The position numbers and the translations under genes are program-made. The notes under the pieces were generated by a model. The model saw nothing but the letters and a program-made list of their open reading frames with translations. It was not told where the DNA came from and ran no database searches. A stretch of 64,000 bases of DNA, taken from CAILUF01 sp964505265. GTDB taxonomy: Bacteria; Pseudomonadota; Alphaproteobacteria; Rickettsiales; UBA1997. Positions 26,910-35,580 of this stretch are shown here, in pieces; the first letter of the stretch is position 1, and every line of letters starts with the position of its first letter. The stretch is taken from positions 62,001 through 126,000 of the forward strand of contig CAZDGN010000003.1 in assembly GCA_964505265.1 (NCBI GenBank), in the 5' to 3' direction.

Positions 26910-29705
26910 ATGAAAAAAATTATTTTAATTGATGGTTATGGCTTTGTTTTTCGTGCCTATCATTCACTGCCACCACTATCAAGATCTGATGGAACACCAG
27001 TTGGAGCGGTATATGGCTTCATAAATATGCTAATAAAATTAATTGCTTCCCTTGATTCTTCGCATTTAGCTGTGGTTTTAGATGCTGGTTCAAAAACATT
27101 TCGTCATCAAATTTATGATAAATATAAAGCCAATCGTCCACCCTGCCCCGAAGATTTGATACCACAATTTCCAATTATTCGTCAAGCGATTGAAGCCTTA
27201 AATATTAAGGTTTTGGAAAAGGTTGGCTTTGAAGCTGATGACATTATAGCGACACTTTCCTCGCAGGCTCAAGCTCAAGATTTTGAAGTAGTGATTGTCT
27301 CATCGGATAAGGATTTGATGCAACTAGTTGATAAAAACATAAAAATGTATGATGCTTTCAAAAATAAAACTATAGATATCCCTGAAGTTTTAGAAAAATT
27401 TATGGTTTCACCAAAACAAGTTTGCGATGTTTTGGCTCTTATTGGGGATGCTTCAGATAATATACCTGGGGTCAAAGGAATTGGTCCAAAAAATGCTTCG
27501 GAATTTATCAATCAATTTGATAATATCGAAAATTTATATAGCAATATCGATGAAATTAAAAATGCTAATAAAAAACAATTGCTCTTAAATGACAAGGAAA
27601 GGGCTTTTTTATCAAAAAAACTTGCTCAACTCGATCATTTTGTAGAATTAAATTTAACCATAAATGATTTACAAATTAAAAATATTGACCCGCATAAATT
27701 ACTTAAATTCTTGGAAATTCAAGGCTTCAAATCGCTTATTTATAAAGTGCAAAAAGAATTTAAAATCGATAATTCTAACAATTCGCAATCCGAAATTTCT
27801 CAAGATATTTCTAATGAAAAAAACCCCGTCAACAAACAGCAAATTCCTGTAAAAATTACTAGAATTGAATCATTGGAAAAAATTGAAAATATCCATAAAA
27901 TTGCCCAAAAAAAAGGCAATATTTTACTTAACTATATTTTATGCGAAAATAAAATCTCGCAAATTTTTTTGACCGCTTTTGGTACTCAAAATGATTATAT
28001 TGAAACCTTTTTTGCCAATATCAATAACTTCTCGGCAAATAGTAATTTTGATTTGTTAAATTTTAATGAAAATGAGGAAAAAAATAATCATTTTTCTCTT
28101 GAAGATTTTGATAAGATATTATTTGACAATAGTATTCGCAAATTATTTTATGACAGCAAAGAATTTTTACGACTATATCATAATTTTGAAATCAATAAAT
28201 ACCAAAAATTTGTAAGCTCTCCTTGGATTTTAGATGACCTAAAACAGATGAGTTATATCATCAATTCTGCCAATCATTTTAGTTTAATTGAGCTTATTGA
28301 AAATTTTTCTACAAGTAAATTTTTCGATGTAAATTTTATGGAAAATCTTGATAAAATTGAAAAAAATGACTTTAACGACAAGATTTTTTTAAATGACGAA
28401 GATGCAAAAGCCAATTTTTTTGCTAATTTAAATTATGGAATTATCCAAATTTACGAAAATCTAGCGCAAAAAATCAGCGAACAAAATCTTCATCACAATT
28501 ATTTAAAACTCGAATTACCGCTTTTAAATTGTCTTGCCGAGCTTGAATTTAACGGCATTTTAGTCGATGGAGAAAAATTAAAACATTTAAGCGGTTTTTT
28601 TAGCAAAAAAATTACTGAAATTTCTACCGAAATTTATCAATTGTCAGGCGAAGAATTTAACATAGCTTCAAGCAAGCAATTGGCCGAAATTTTATTTCAA
28701 AAAATGCAAATTGAGCCAAGCAAAAAATCCAAAAAAACCAAAGCTTTTTCAACTGACAATAAAGTTCTCGAAGATTTATCTTTTCAAGGTTTTGAAATTG
28801 CCAAAAAAATTATTGATTTTCGCAAATTTTCCAAATTAAAAAACACTTATAGCGATAGCTTGCCAAAGCAAATTAATCCGATAACCAAGCGTATTCACAG
28901 CCATTTTTCAGCTTCTAGCACCTTAACAGGCAGGCTTTCATCATTCAATCCCAATCTTCAAAATATTCCAATTAAAACTTTGGAAGGAAAGAAAATTCGC
29001 GAATGTTTTATTGCCAAAAAGGATCATATTTTTCTAAGCGCCGATTATTCGCAAATTGAACTTAGAATTTTAGCCCACTTAGCGCAAATTCCAGAATTAA
29101 TTTCTGCCTTTGAAAATAATAAAGATATTCACATAGCAACCGCAAGTCAAATTTTCAATATTGATGAAAGTGAAGTATCAAGCGAGCTTCGTTCCAAGGC
29201 AAAAGCCATAAATTTTGGAATAATTTATGGTATTAGTGGTTATGGATTGGCTCGCCAACTAGGCATATCGAATCGTGATGCTAGCAATTATATCAAAGCA
29301 TATTTTGAAAAATATCAAGGCATCAAAGATTTTATGAACAAAACCACTGAAAATGCCCAATTAAATGGCTTTGTATCGACTATTTCTGGTAGAAAATGTT
29401 TCATAAAAGACATCCAAAGTAAAAATCCAATTTTAAGAGCCGAAGCTCAAAGACAGGCAATCAACGCCCCAATTCAAGGAAGTTCTGCGGATATAATTAA
29501 AAAAGCAATGATAAAAATTCATAAAATTATTAAAAATAAAAAAATGCAATCAAAGATGATTTTACAAATTCACGATGAATTAATTTTTGAGACTAACCAA
29601 AATGAAATTGAAGATTTACAAAAAATCTTAAATGAAGAAATGATTAATTCTTACCCGCTTTCGGTCAAGTTAAAAATCGATTTTCATTGCTCTAACCATT
29701 GGTAA
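26910..29705 (+). CDS. polA: DNA polymerase I
   Basis: 931 residues from the ATG at 26910 (MKKIILIDGYGFVFRAYHSL); an earlier in-frame ATG at 26820 would add a non-homologous hydrophobic leader and overlaps the divergent gene. The 5'-3' exonuclease domain (1-290; SSDKDLMQLVD, ALIGDASDNIPGVKGIGPK) and polymerase domain (A: LSADYSQIELRILAHLA; B: RSKAKAINFGIIYGISGYG; C: MILQIHDELIFE) are intact. In the middle domain (about 320-540) I see no DxE of the 3'-5' proofreading site, so that activity is probably lost. It acts in Okazaki fragment processing and repair. Confidence 0.96.
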   Translation: MKKIILIDGYGFVFRAYHSLPPLSRSDGTPVGAVYGFINMLIKLIASLDSSHLAVVLDAGSKTFRHQIYDKYKANRPPCPEDLIPQFPIIRQAIEALNIKVLEKVGFEADDIIATLSSQAQAQDFEVVIVSSDKDLMQLVDKNIKMYDAFKNKTIDIPEVLEKFMVSPKQVCDVLALIGDASDNIPGVKGIGPKNASEFINQFDNIENLYSNIDEIKNANKKQLLLNDKERAFLSKKLAQLDHFVELNLTINDLQIKNIDPHKLLKFLEIQGFKSLIYKVQKEFKIDNSNNSQSEISQDISNEKNPVNKQQIPVKITRIESLEKIENIHKIAQKKGNILLNYILCENKISQIFLTAFGTQNDYIETFFANINNFSANSNFDLLNFNENEEKNNHFSLEDFDKILFDNSIRKLFYDSKEFLRLYHNFEINKYQKFVSSPWILDDLKQMSYIINSANHFSLIELIENFSTSKFFDVNFMENLDKIEKNDFNDKIFLNDEDAKANFFANLNYGIIQIYENLAQKISEQNLHHNYLKLELPLLNCLAELEFNGILVDGEKLKHLSGFFSKKITEISTEIYQLSGEEFNIASSKQLAEILFQKMQIEPSKKSKKTKAFSTDNKVLEDLSFQGFEIAKKIIDFRKFSKLKNTYSDSLPKQINPITKRIHSHFSASSTLTGRLSSFNPNLQNIPIKTLEGKKIRECFIAKKDHIFLSADYSQIELRILAHLAQIPELISAFENNKDIHIATASQIFNIDESEVSSELRSKAKAINFGIIYGISGYGLARQLGISNRDASNYIKAYFEKYQGIKDFMNKTTENAQLNGFVSTISGRKCFIKDIQSKNPILRAEAQRQAINAPIQGSSADIIKKAMIKIHKIIKNKKMQSKMILQIHDELIFETNQNEIEDLQKILNEEMINSYPLSVKLKIDFHCSNHW

Positions 29706-29708
29706 GTA

Positions 29709-30779
29709 TCAATTAATTTTAATCTTAAAAATTTCTGCTAAATTTCTTTCTAATGTTTTAAAAGAATATCTTAAATCTAGTCGGGCAAAGGCACTATGAA
29801 TCATATCACTTGAAGCCTTATCATCACCGATAATTTTCTCTACATTTTTAGCAATATTATCAGGAATTGAATCTGGATTTTCTAAGTCTACTAGCAATCC
29901 GTCAATATTATCTCGCAAAATCTCGAGCGGACCATCGCATTTCGTAGCAATAATTGGCTTAAAATTTTTCATAGCCTCCAAAATTACCAAGCCAAATGTT
30001 TCAATGCGCGAAGGTAAAATAAAAATATCAATTTTTTCATAAAAATCGCTTTTATTATGCACCCAGCCCAAAAAAATAACTTCATTTTCCAAATTTAAAG
30101 ACCGCACTAAACTCTTTAAATTAAATATTTCTTCGCCATCTCCCGCAATATATAAACGAAATTTTTTTTGCGGGATTTTCTCTTTTAAAATTTTTAGGGC
30201 TTTAATTGCAAAATCAAATCCTTTAATTTTGATACCTCGACCAATTACTCCCAAATTAATAATTTCCTTATTGGCAAAATCAGTATTTGGAAATTCAACA
30301 ATATTTGGCACCTCAATGCCATTATATAAAATTAAGCTATTTTCTGGAGTTCTTTTTAAATCAATTGTCTTAAAAAATATTTCTTTATTAATCGATAAAA
30401 TCAAATCGGCACAAAGCGATCTCTTGACATTATTACTATGATTAACCGCTACCAGAATTATAATTTTTCCAGAAATTTTTTTAATGGCCTTATTTGCTAA
30501 AACCATTGCCCTTCCTGCGTGAGCGATAATAATATCAATTTGATTTTTGATAAGAAATTTTTTGATTTTTTCAACCGCAAAAATATCGTGATAACCAAAA
30601 TTATTGGAAATTTTCAAAATTTCTTGGCTATTATCTTCTAATTGATTAGCGTAAGGAGCATTATTTTTTATTATCGAAAAATTTTGATGACCAATTTTTT
30701 TTAAGATACGAACATAATCAACAAAAACCTGTTCGGCACCGCCATTTTGGCTGGTTAAGATTATATGTGCTATTCTCAT
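29709..30779 (-). CDS. Family 4 glycosyltransferase
   Basis: 356 residues with the GT-B fold. N-terminal RIAHIILTSQNGGAEQVFVDY is the GGAE acceptor-side motif; the C-terminal half shows the GT4 signature YEKIDIFILPSRIETFGLVILEAMKNFKPIIAT (ESFGL-type glutamates) and GVIGRGIKIKGFDFAIKAL. It transfers sugars from a nucleotide donor, likely for LPS core or another surface glycan. It converges with polA (3 bp) and diverges from the superoxide dismutase. Exact linkage cannot be told. Confidence 0.9.
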   Translation of the reverse strand: MRIAHIILTSQNGGAEQVFVDYVRILKKIGHQNFSIIKNNAPYANQLEDNSQEILKISNNFGYHDIFAVEKIKKFLIKNQIDIIIAHAGRAMVLANKAIKKISGKIIILVAVNHSNNVKRSLCADLILSINKEIFFKTIDLKRTPENSLILYNGIEVPNIVEFPNTDFANKEIINLGVIGRGIKIKGFDFAIKALKILKEKIPQKKFRLYIAGDGEEIFNLKSLVRSLNLENEVIFLGWVHNKSDFYEKIDIFILPSRIETFGLVILEAMKNFKPIIATKCDGPLEILRDNIDGLLVDLENPDSIPDNIAKNVEKIIGDDKASSDMIHSAFARLDLRYSFKTLERNLAEIFKIKIN

Positions 30780-30854
30780 TATTAGCGGTTTTTATAGTTA
30801 CAAAAGATTTTTTTAAGTTGCTTTGACAAAATAAAAAAAAAGTTAAAAATAAAT

Positions 30855-30860
30855 TTGACA
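30855..30860 (+). promoter_or_regulatory. Perfect -35 box (TTGACA) upstream of the superoxide dismutase
   Basis: TTGACA at 30855-30860, with a second identical copy at 30823-30828. The downstream -10 is not well placed: the best AT-rich boxes lie 17-21 bp away (30878-30886), which would start the RNA close to the first ATG at 30890. Tandem perfect -35 boxes are unusual in this window. Confidence 0.35.
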
Positions 30861-30889
30861 TAGTTAACCATAAATTTAAAATTATACAA

Positions 30890-31636
30890 ATGAAATTATC
30901 AAAAAGAAAATTTGTTAAAGCCATTGCCTTGTCTCCGATTTTACTTTTAAGTGGAGTCGGACTTGGTCTTGTTGGTTGCAAAACCAATGTTTTAGCAAGC
31001 AAAACCATTATAAATAAAAACAAAATTGGAGGAACCAAAATGCCATTCGAACTACCAACCTTACCTTATGCAAAAAATGCATTGGCACCTTACATTACTG
31101 AAAACACCATAAATTACCATTATGGCAAACATCACCAAGCCTATGTAACTAATTTAAATAATCTTATTGCTGGCACTGATTTGGCAAATAAATCTCTCGA
31201 AGAAATTATCAAAATTTCTGTCTCTGACAAAACTAAAGCAGGAATTTTTAATAATTCAGCTCAAGTTTGGAATCACACATTTTATTGGCATTCCATGAAA
31301 CCAAATGGCGGTGGCAAGCCAACTGGCGAAGTTTTAAAAAAGATTGAGCAAGATTTTGGTTCATTCGAAAATTTCGTAACCGAATTCAAAAATGCTGGTG
31401 CCACTCAATTTGGATCGGGTTGGGCTTGGTTAGTTTTAGATGCTGGCAAATTAAAAGTCGTCAAAACTGGCAATGCTGAAACGCCATTAACTACTTCCGC
31501 CAAACCTTTAATGACTATGGATGTTTGGGAGCATGCTTATTACTTAGATTATCAAAATGCTCGCCCTTCTTATATCGACACTTTCCTAAATCATTTAGTT
31601 AATTGGGATTTTGTTTTAGAAAATATGAAAAAATAA
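30890..31636 (+). CDS. sodB: Fe/Mn superoxide dismutase with a possible export leader
   Basis: 248 residues from 30890. The catalytic part begins at Met51 (MPFELPTLPYAKNALAPYI) and is a standard 198-residue SodB: NYHYGKHHQAYV, WNHTFYWHSMKP, GSGWAWLVL and MDVWEHAYYLDY hold the metal-binding His, His, Asp and His. Residues 1-50 look like a signal sequence: SKRKFVK resembles a twin-arginine motif with Lys for the first Arg, followed by a hydrophobic stretch and a lipobox-like LVGC. A strong Shine-Dalgarno (GGAGGA, 31028-31033) stands 6 nt before the internal ATG at 31040. The gene may therefore make an exported and a cytoplasmic form. Confidence 0.9.
   Translation: MKLSKRKFVKAIALSPILLLSGVGLGLVGCKTNVLASKTIINKNKIGGTKMPFELPTLPYAKNALAPYITENTINYHYGKHHQAYVTNLNNLIAGTDLANKSLEEIIKISVSDKTKAGIFNNSAQVWNHTFYWHSMKPNGGGKPTGEVLKKIEQDFGSFENFVTEFKNAGATQFGSGWAWLVLDAGKLKVVKTGNAETPLTTSAKPLMTMDVWEHAYYLDYQNARPSYIDTFLNHLVNWDFVLENMKK
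31028..31042 (+). promoter_or_regulatory. Strong internal ribosome-binding site and ATG in the superoxide dismutase gene
   Basis: GGAGGA at 31028-31033, six bases, then ATG at 31040. Most genes here lack a visible Shine-Dalgarno, so this site stands out. It coincides exactly with the start expected for ordinary SodB, supporting initiation here in addition to, or instead of, 30890. Confidence 0.65.
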
Positions 31637-31638
31637 CT

Positions 31639-32226
31639 ATGAGAAAAGCAGAAGTTAATCGCAACACTAAAGAAACCAAAATTAATATTGAAATTAACCT
31701 TGATGGAACGGGTCAATATCATATCAACACTGGAATCGGTTTTTTTAACCATATGCTTGAACAACTATCTCATCATAGCCTTATCGACATAAGGCTTGAG
31801 GCCATTGGCGACTTACACATTGATTTTCACCATACCGTTGAAGATTGTGCAATCGCTCTTGGTGAAGCCATCAAAATCGCTCTTGCCGATAAAATTGGCA
31901 TCACTCGCTTCGGACATTCTTATGTTCCAATGGACGAAACTTTAACCAGATGTGTTCTAGATTTATCTGGCAGATCTTATCCAATTTTTAATGTAAATTT
32001 TTTGCGAGACAAAATCGGCGAAATTGACACTGAATTATTTCGTGAATTTTTCTTTGCAATTGCCAATGCTATAGGTTGCAATTTGCACCTAGAAAATCTT
32101 TATGGCACCAATAATCATCATATTATCGAATCTTGTTTTAAAGCTTTTGCTCGAAGCCTTCGCCAAGCAATAACTATTGATGATCGTAAAAAAAATGCAA
32201 TAAATTCAACTAAAGGCACACTTTAA
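31639..32226 (+). CDS. hisB: Imidazoleglycerol-phosphate dehydratase
   Basis: 195 residues from ATG 31639, two bases after the sod stop; an upstream start at 31603 would overlap sod and add a non-homologous leader. Dehydratase motifs: GIGFFNHMLEQLSHHSLIDI, DFHHTVEDCAIALGEAI and NNHHIIESCFKAFARSLRQA, carrying the paired His/Glu ligands of the two Mn sites. It performs step six of histidine synthesis. This is the single-function form, without the phosphatase domain. No other his gene adjoins. It is followed immediately by nagZ (0 bp gap). Confidence 0.95.
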   Translation: MRKAEVNRNTKETKINIEINLDGTGQYHINTGIGFFNHMLEQLSHHSLIDIRLEAIGDLHIDFHHTVEDCAIALGEAIKIALADKIGITRFGHSYVPMDETLTRCVLDLSGRSYPIFNVNFLRDKIGEIDTELFREFFFAIANAIGCNLHLENLYGTNNHHIIESCFKAFARSLRQAITIDDRKKNAINSTKGTL

Positions 32227-33189
32227 ATGCAATCAATTCTTCAAGAAATAGCTAATAACAAAAAAATCTTTAAACCCGTAATTTATGGCATCAGGGGCAC
32301 TGAAATTAGCGATGAAGAAAAATCTTTTTTTTCTAAAAATTCTGCAATAGGCTTTATTTTGTTTGCCCGAAATATCGTTGACAAACCTCAACTTAAAAAA
32401 CTCACCGCCTCACTTCGTGAATTGATGGATGGAGAGGTTTTAATTTTAATTGACCAAGAAGGCGGAAGAGTTGCTAGGCTTCGCCCGCCCCATTTTAACA
32501 GCTATCCAGCTGGTAAATTCTTTGCCGATTTATATTTACAAAATCCTGATTTAGCTTGCCAAAAGCTTTTTGAAAATTATCAAAATATTGCCTCAGAATT
32601 AATCGAAGTTGGCATCAATGTAAATTGCGCTCCAGTGCTTGATGTATTAACTCCAATTACTCACGAAGTAATTGGCGATAGAGCTTTTGGCGACAATCCA
32701 AAACAAGTGACTAAACTTGGGCTTGAAGTATGTAAAGCACTACTTTCTAAAAATGTTTTTCCAGTCATTAAACATATTCCAGGTCATGGCAAAGGTGCCT
32801 GTGATAGCCATCTTGATTTACCAATTGTTGATGATGATTTCGACAAATTAAATTCTCAAGATTTTACTCCTTTTAAAGAACTTAAGGATCAAAAATTTGC
32901 AATGACAGCACATATTTTATATAGCGCGATTGATTCTAAAAATTGTGGAACAATTTCTGCTAATGTTATTGATTTAATTCGCCATGAAATTGGTTTTAAA
33001 AATATTTTAATGACCGATGATTTATCGATGAAGGCTCTAAAAAATTCCCTTGGTCAAAATACTATAAACGCCCTTAAAGCTGGTTGTGATTTAATTTTAC
33101 ATTGCAATGGCGAAATGTCAGAAATGCTTGAAATCAATGCAAACTTACCAAAAATTTCCGATGATTTTTGGCAAAAATTTGTAAAATAA
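32227..33189 (+). CDS. nagZ: Beta-N-acetylhexosaminidase (NagZ), glycoside hydrolase family 3
   Basis: 320 residues, the short single-domain GH3 form. Signature: FPVIKHIPGHGKGACDSHLDLP (His of the mobile loop) and ILMTDDLSMKAL with the nucleophile Asp; ILIDQEGGRVARL is the substrate-side motif. NagZ removes GlcNAc from muropeptides in the cytoplasm during peptidoglycan recycling. It directly follows hisB and precedes rnd by 17 bp. Together with the AmgK-like kinase it suggests active cell-wall recycling. Confidence 0.95.
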   Translation: MQSILQEIANNKKIFKPVIYGIRGTEISDEEKSFFSKNSAIGFILFARNIVDKPQLKKLTASLRELMDGEVLILIDQEGGRVARLRPPHFNSYPAGKFFADLYLQNPDLACQKLFENYQNIASELIEVGINVNCAPVLDVLTPITHEVIGDRAFGDNPKQVTKLGLEVCKALLSKNVFPVIKHIPGHGKGACDSHLDLPIVDDDFDKLNSQDFTPFKELKDQKFAMTAHILYSAIDSKNCGTISANVIDLIRHEIGFKNILMTDDLSMKALKNSLGQNTINALKAGCDLILHCNGEMSEMLEINANLPKISDDFWQKFVK

Positions 33190-33206
33190 TTAAACTTAAT
33201 TAACCG

Positions 33207-33821
33207 ATGACCAATTTTTTATATCAAAATGATTTGCCAAATAATCTGATTTTTTCAAGCAACTCAATCGCTATTGATACCGAGGCAATGGGCTTAAATA
33301 TTGGCAGAGACCGCTTATGTTTAATTCAGATTTCAACGGGTGATGGTAATTGTCATTTAGTTAAATTTTCGCAAAATAACTTTCAAGCACCAAATCTAAA
33401 AAAACTTCTTACCAACGAAAAAATACTTAAAATTTTTCATTATGGACGATTTGATTTAGCCATTTTAAAATATCATCTACAAATCGACATCAAAAATATT
33501 TACTGTACCAAAATTGCTTCAAAGCTGGTTCGCACCTACACTGATTCTCACGGCTTAAAAACTATTTGCGAAGAACTGCTTGGAGTCGAAATTTCAAAAA
33601 AACAACAATCATCGGATTGGGGTAATAAGGAAATTTCTGACAAACAAATTGATTATGCCTCCTCTGATGTTCTTTATCTTCATGCTCTTAAAGAAAAATT
33701 AGATGCGATGTTAATTCGTGAAAATCGTATGGAGTTGTTTAAATCTTGTGTTGAATTCTTGCCGATTCGAGTAGATTTAGATTTGGCTGGGTTTGCCAAT
33801 GTTGATATTTTTTCTCATTAG
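33207..33821 (+). CDS. rnd: Ribonuclease D (short form)
   Basis: 204 residues: only the DEDDy 3'-5' exonuclease domain, without the C-terminal HRDC domains of the ~375-residue enterobacterial enzyme. Catalytic residues are seen in SIAIDTEAMGL (DxE), FHYGRFDLAIL and IDYASSDVLYLHAL (Tyr-x3-Asp). Short RNase D proteins are normal in alphaproteobacteria. It trims tRNA and other RNA 3' ends. Last gene of sod-hisB-nagZ-rnd. Confidence 0.92.
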   Translation: MTNFLYQNDLPNNLIFSSNSIAIDTEAMGLNIGRDRLCLIQISTGDGNCHLVKFSQNNFQAPNLKKLLTNEKILKIFHYGRFDLAILKYHLQIDIKNIYCTKIASKLVRTYTDSHGLKTICEELLGVEISKKQQSSDWGNKEISDKQIDYASSDVLYLHALKEKLDAMLIRENRMELFKSCVEFLPIRVDLDLAGFANVDIFSH

Positions 33822-33839
33822 GATTTATTTTAAAAACCG

Positions 33840-33876
33840 AGCCGAACCCCTCCAAAAGAAACTCTTTTCTAGGGCT
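33840..33876. terminator. Hairpin between convergent genes, candidate bidirectional terminator
   Basis: CCC (33847-33849) pairs with GGG (33872-33874) and AAAAGA (33854-33859) with TCTTTT (33863-33868) around a three-base loop; AGCC/GGCT flanks can alternatively pair. The region is more GC-rich than its surroundings and lies in the 66-bp gap between rnd and the minus-strand gene at 33888. Confidence 0.4.
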
Positions 33877-33887
33877 GGCAATCAGTT

Positions 33888-35426
33888 TTAACCTCTTTTA
33901 TTAATAAAAACAATATCAGCAGTTTGTGTTTCAGAAGTAATAGTGCTAGGAGGTGATAATTTTCTATCTTTATTCTTACTAAAAAATTTGCCTATGAAAC
34001 TCAAAAAACTAATGCAAGATGGCGTTGATTTTGAATCCTCTTCTATGAAATCTATAACTTGCTTTTCCTCTTTAGGTCTTTTTTTGACTTTGCTAGAAAA
34101 ATGTTTTTTGGCATATTCGATTCTTTCAAAACAAACTTCCTGAATTGCCTCAAACAAATCTCTTTTATATCCTTCTATTTTCGGAGTCATTTTTTTAATT
34201 TCTGGCATAGCTATTTCAAGTTCTTCAAGAGCCAATTTCGATAATGTATCTTTATATTCTTTGTAGTTTTCATAACCTTTACCAGCAGGTTTTTGATTAT
34301 CACCATCCCAGATAAATTCTTGTGATGGATCTTTTAATTTTAATATTGCACATGCTAAAATATTAGCACTTTTCATTGAACAATTTCCCCTTTTTTGTTC
34401 CGCTCTTGGCATTTCATAAGTTATCGATGAAATTGAGTTTTCTTCCAAACCCTTAAATTTAAAATTTTCTGCAGATATTTTATTATATAAATCTTCAATT
34501 TGTAATTTTTCAGAATTTTCTTTTATAAATTTATCCGCAAATTCAGCCGAAAAATCAATTGGGTTTGCAAGTTCATAATTAGTAATTGAATTTATATGTG
34601 TAAGAGACTTATCTATGGCTTGTTGATTAGAAACTTTATTTCCATCACAATAGCCAATTTTAGTTAACTGATTATGTGCATTAATATGAAAAATAAAATA
34701 AGAAGAATGTCCTCTTAATTTAGATTCTCTTAAAAATAATTTATTGCCTTCACTTAATTCAATTGCCTGATCACTATTAATCTTAATCATCATTTCTGCA
34801 TAAATATCTGGCAATGGATTTTCAGGTAATTCTTGCTTAATTTTAGAATTATGATGCATAAATAAATTTCTTTTCTCATCTTCAAAGAGCCCAAAATTAT
34901 TTGAATTTGCTAATAGTGATAAAATTTGGAAATTTGTTTTAGCATCGCAAAGTATCTTAAAATTTTCATCTATTTTAACATCATCATTAGCAAAAAATAT
35001 TTTTTTTGATTTTTCTACCTCGGATTGATCTATTGAAATGATTTTTTTAAATAATTGTGATTTAATTTTCATATCCTTATCCTGAATAAATTTTTTTCTA
35101 TCATCAGGCTTCAAAATATCTAAAATTTCATAAGGAAAATTAACCACACCATATCGATAATCATCATAAAAATCCTTAATAAATTTTAATTTATGGTCAT
35201 AAGAATTTATTGAATTTAAAAATTCGTGCAATTGATTATTTCTGTATTTAAAAAAACCAATATCATCCAAATAATTTTTGCCTAGAGTTTTTATTAATTC
35301 AATTCTGGCTTCATCGCTTTGAAGAGATTTTAGAAATTCCTTAAATTCTTTTATGTTTTCTTCTTTAAAAAAAATTTTATCAAATTCTTCAATTTGCTTT
35401 GCTGAAATTAAGGGCTCTTTTTTCAT
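33888..35426 (-). CDS. Large protein of unknown function, candidate secreted effector
   Basis: 512 residues, no signal peptide or membrane helix. The first ~160 residues look like helical repeats of 35-40 residues (FKEFLKSLQSDEARIELIK; HEFLNSINSYDHKLKFIKD). The segment AEQKRGNCSMKSANILACAIL (about residue 350) resembles the 'GNC-(S/T)' motif I recall from putative effector proteins of Rickettsiales and Legionella, possibly a cysteine-dependent enzyme; that comparison is from memory. The C-terminus has a hydrophobic patch and a Ser/Thr/Pro tail. It is divergent from virD4 (154 bp between starts), the type IV coupling protein, which supports but does not prove effector status. Confidence 0.65.
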   Translation of the reverse strand: MKKEPLISAKQIEEFDKIFFKEENIKEFKEFLKSLQSDEARIELIKTLGKNYLDDIGFFKYRNNQLHEFLNSINSYDHKLKFIKDFYDDYRYGVVNFPYEILDILKPDDRKKFIQDKDMKIKSQLFKKIISIDQSEVEKSKKIFFANDDVKIDENFKILCDAKTNFQILSLLANSNNFGLFEDEKRNLFMHHNSKIKQELPENPLPDIYAEMMIKINSDQAIELSEGNKLFLRESKLRGHSSYFIFHINAHNQLTKIGYCDGNKVSNQQAIDKSLTHINSITNYELANPIDFSAEFADKFIKENSEKLQIEDLYNKISAENFKFKGLEENSISSITYEMPRAEQKRGNCSMKSANILACAILKLKDPSQEFIWDGDNQKPAGKGYENYKEYKDTLSKLALEELEIAMPEIKKMTPKIEGYKRDLFEAIQEVCFERIEYAKKHFSSKVKKRPKEEKQVIDFIEEDSKSTPSCISFLSFIGKFFSKNKDRKLSPPSTITSETQTADIVFINKRG

Positions 35427-35506
35427 TTAAATTAATTTATGATTTTAATATTATAAATAGTTAGTTTTTACATTAGATTAACATTTGAAAATTTTAAAAA
35501 AAATAA

Positions 35507-35535
35507 TTGATTTGGTAATTAAATTTTCTTATAAA
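35507..35535 (+). promoter_or_regulatory. Candidate sigma70 promoter for virD4
   Basis: TTGATT (35507-35512), 17-bp spacer, TATAAA (35530-35535), with the expected start near 35542 and a ~40-nt leader before virD4. Good spacing and boxes, but AT-rich context lowers certainty. Confidence 0.45.
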
Positions 35536-35580
35536 TAATGATGTAATTTGAAACCAAATTTAATTTTAATTTAATAATCA

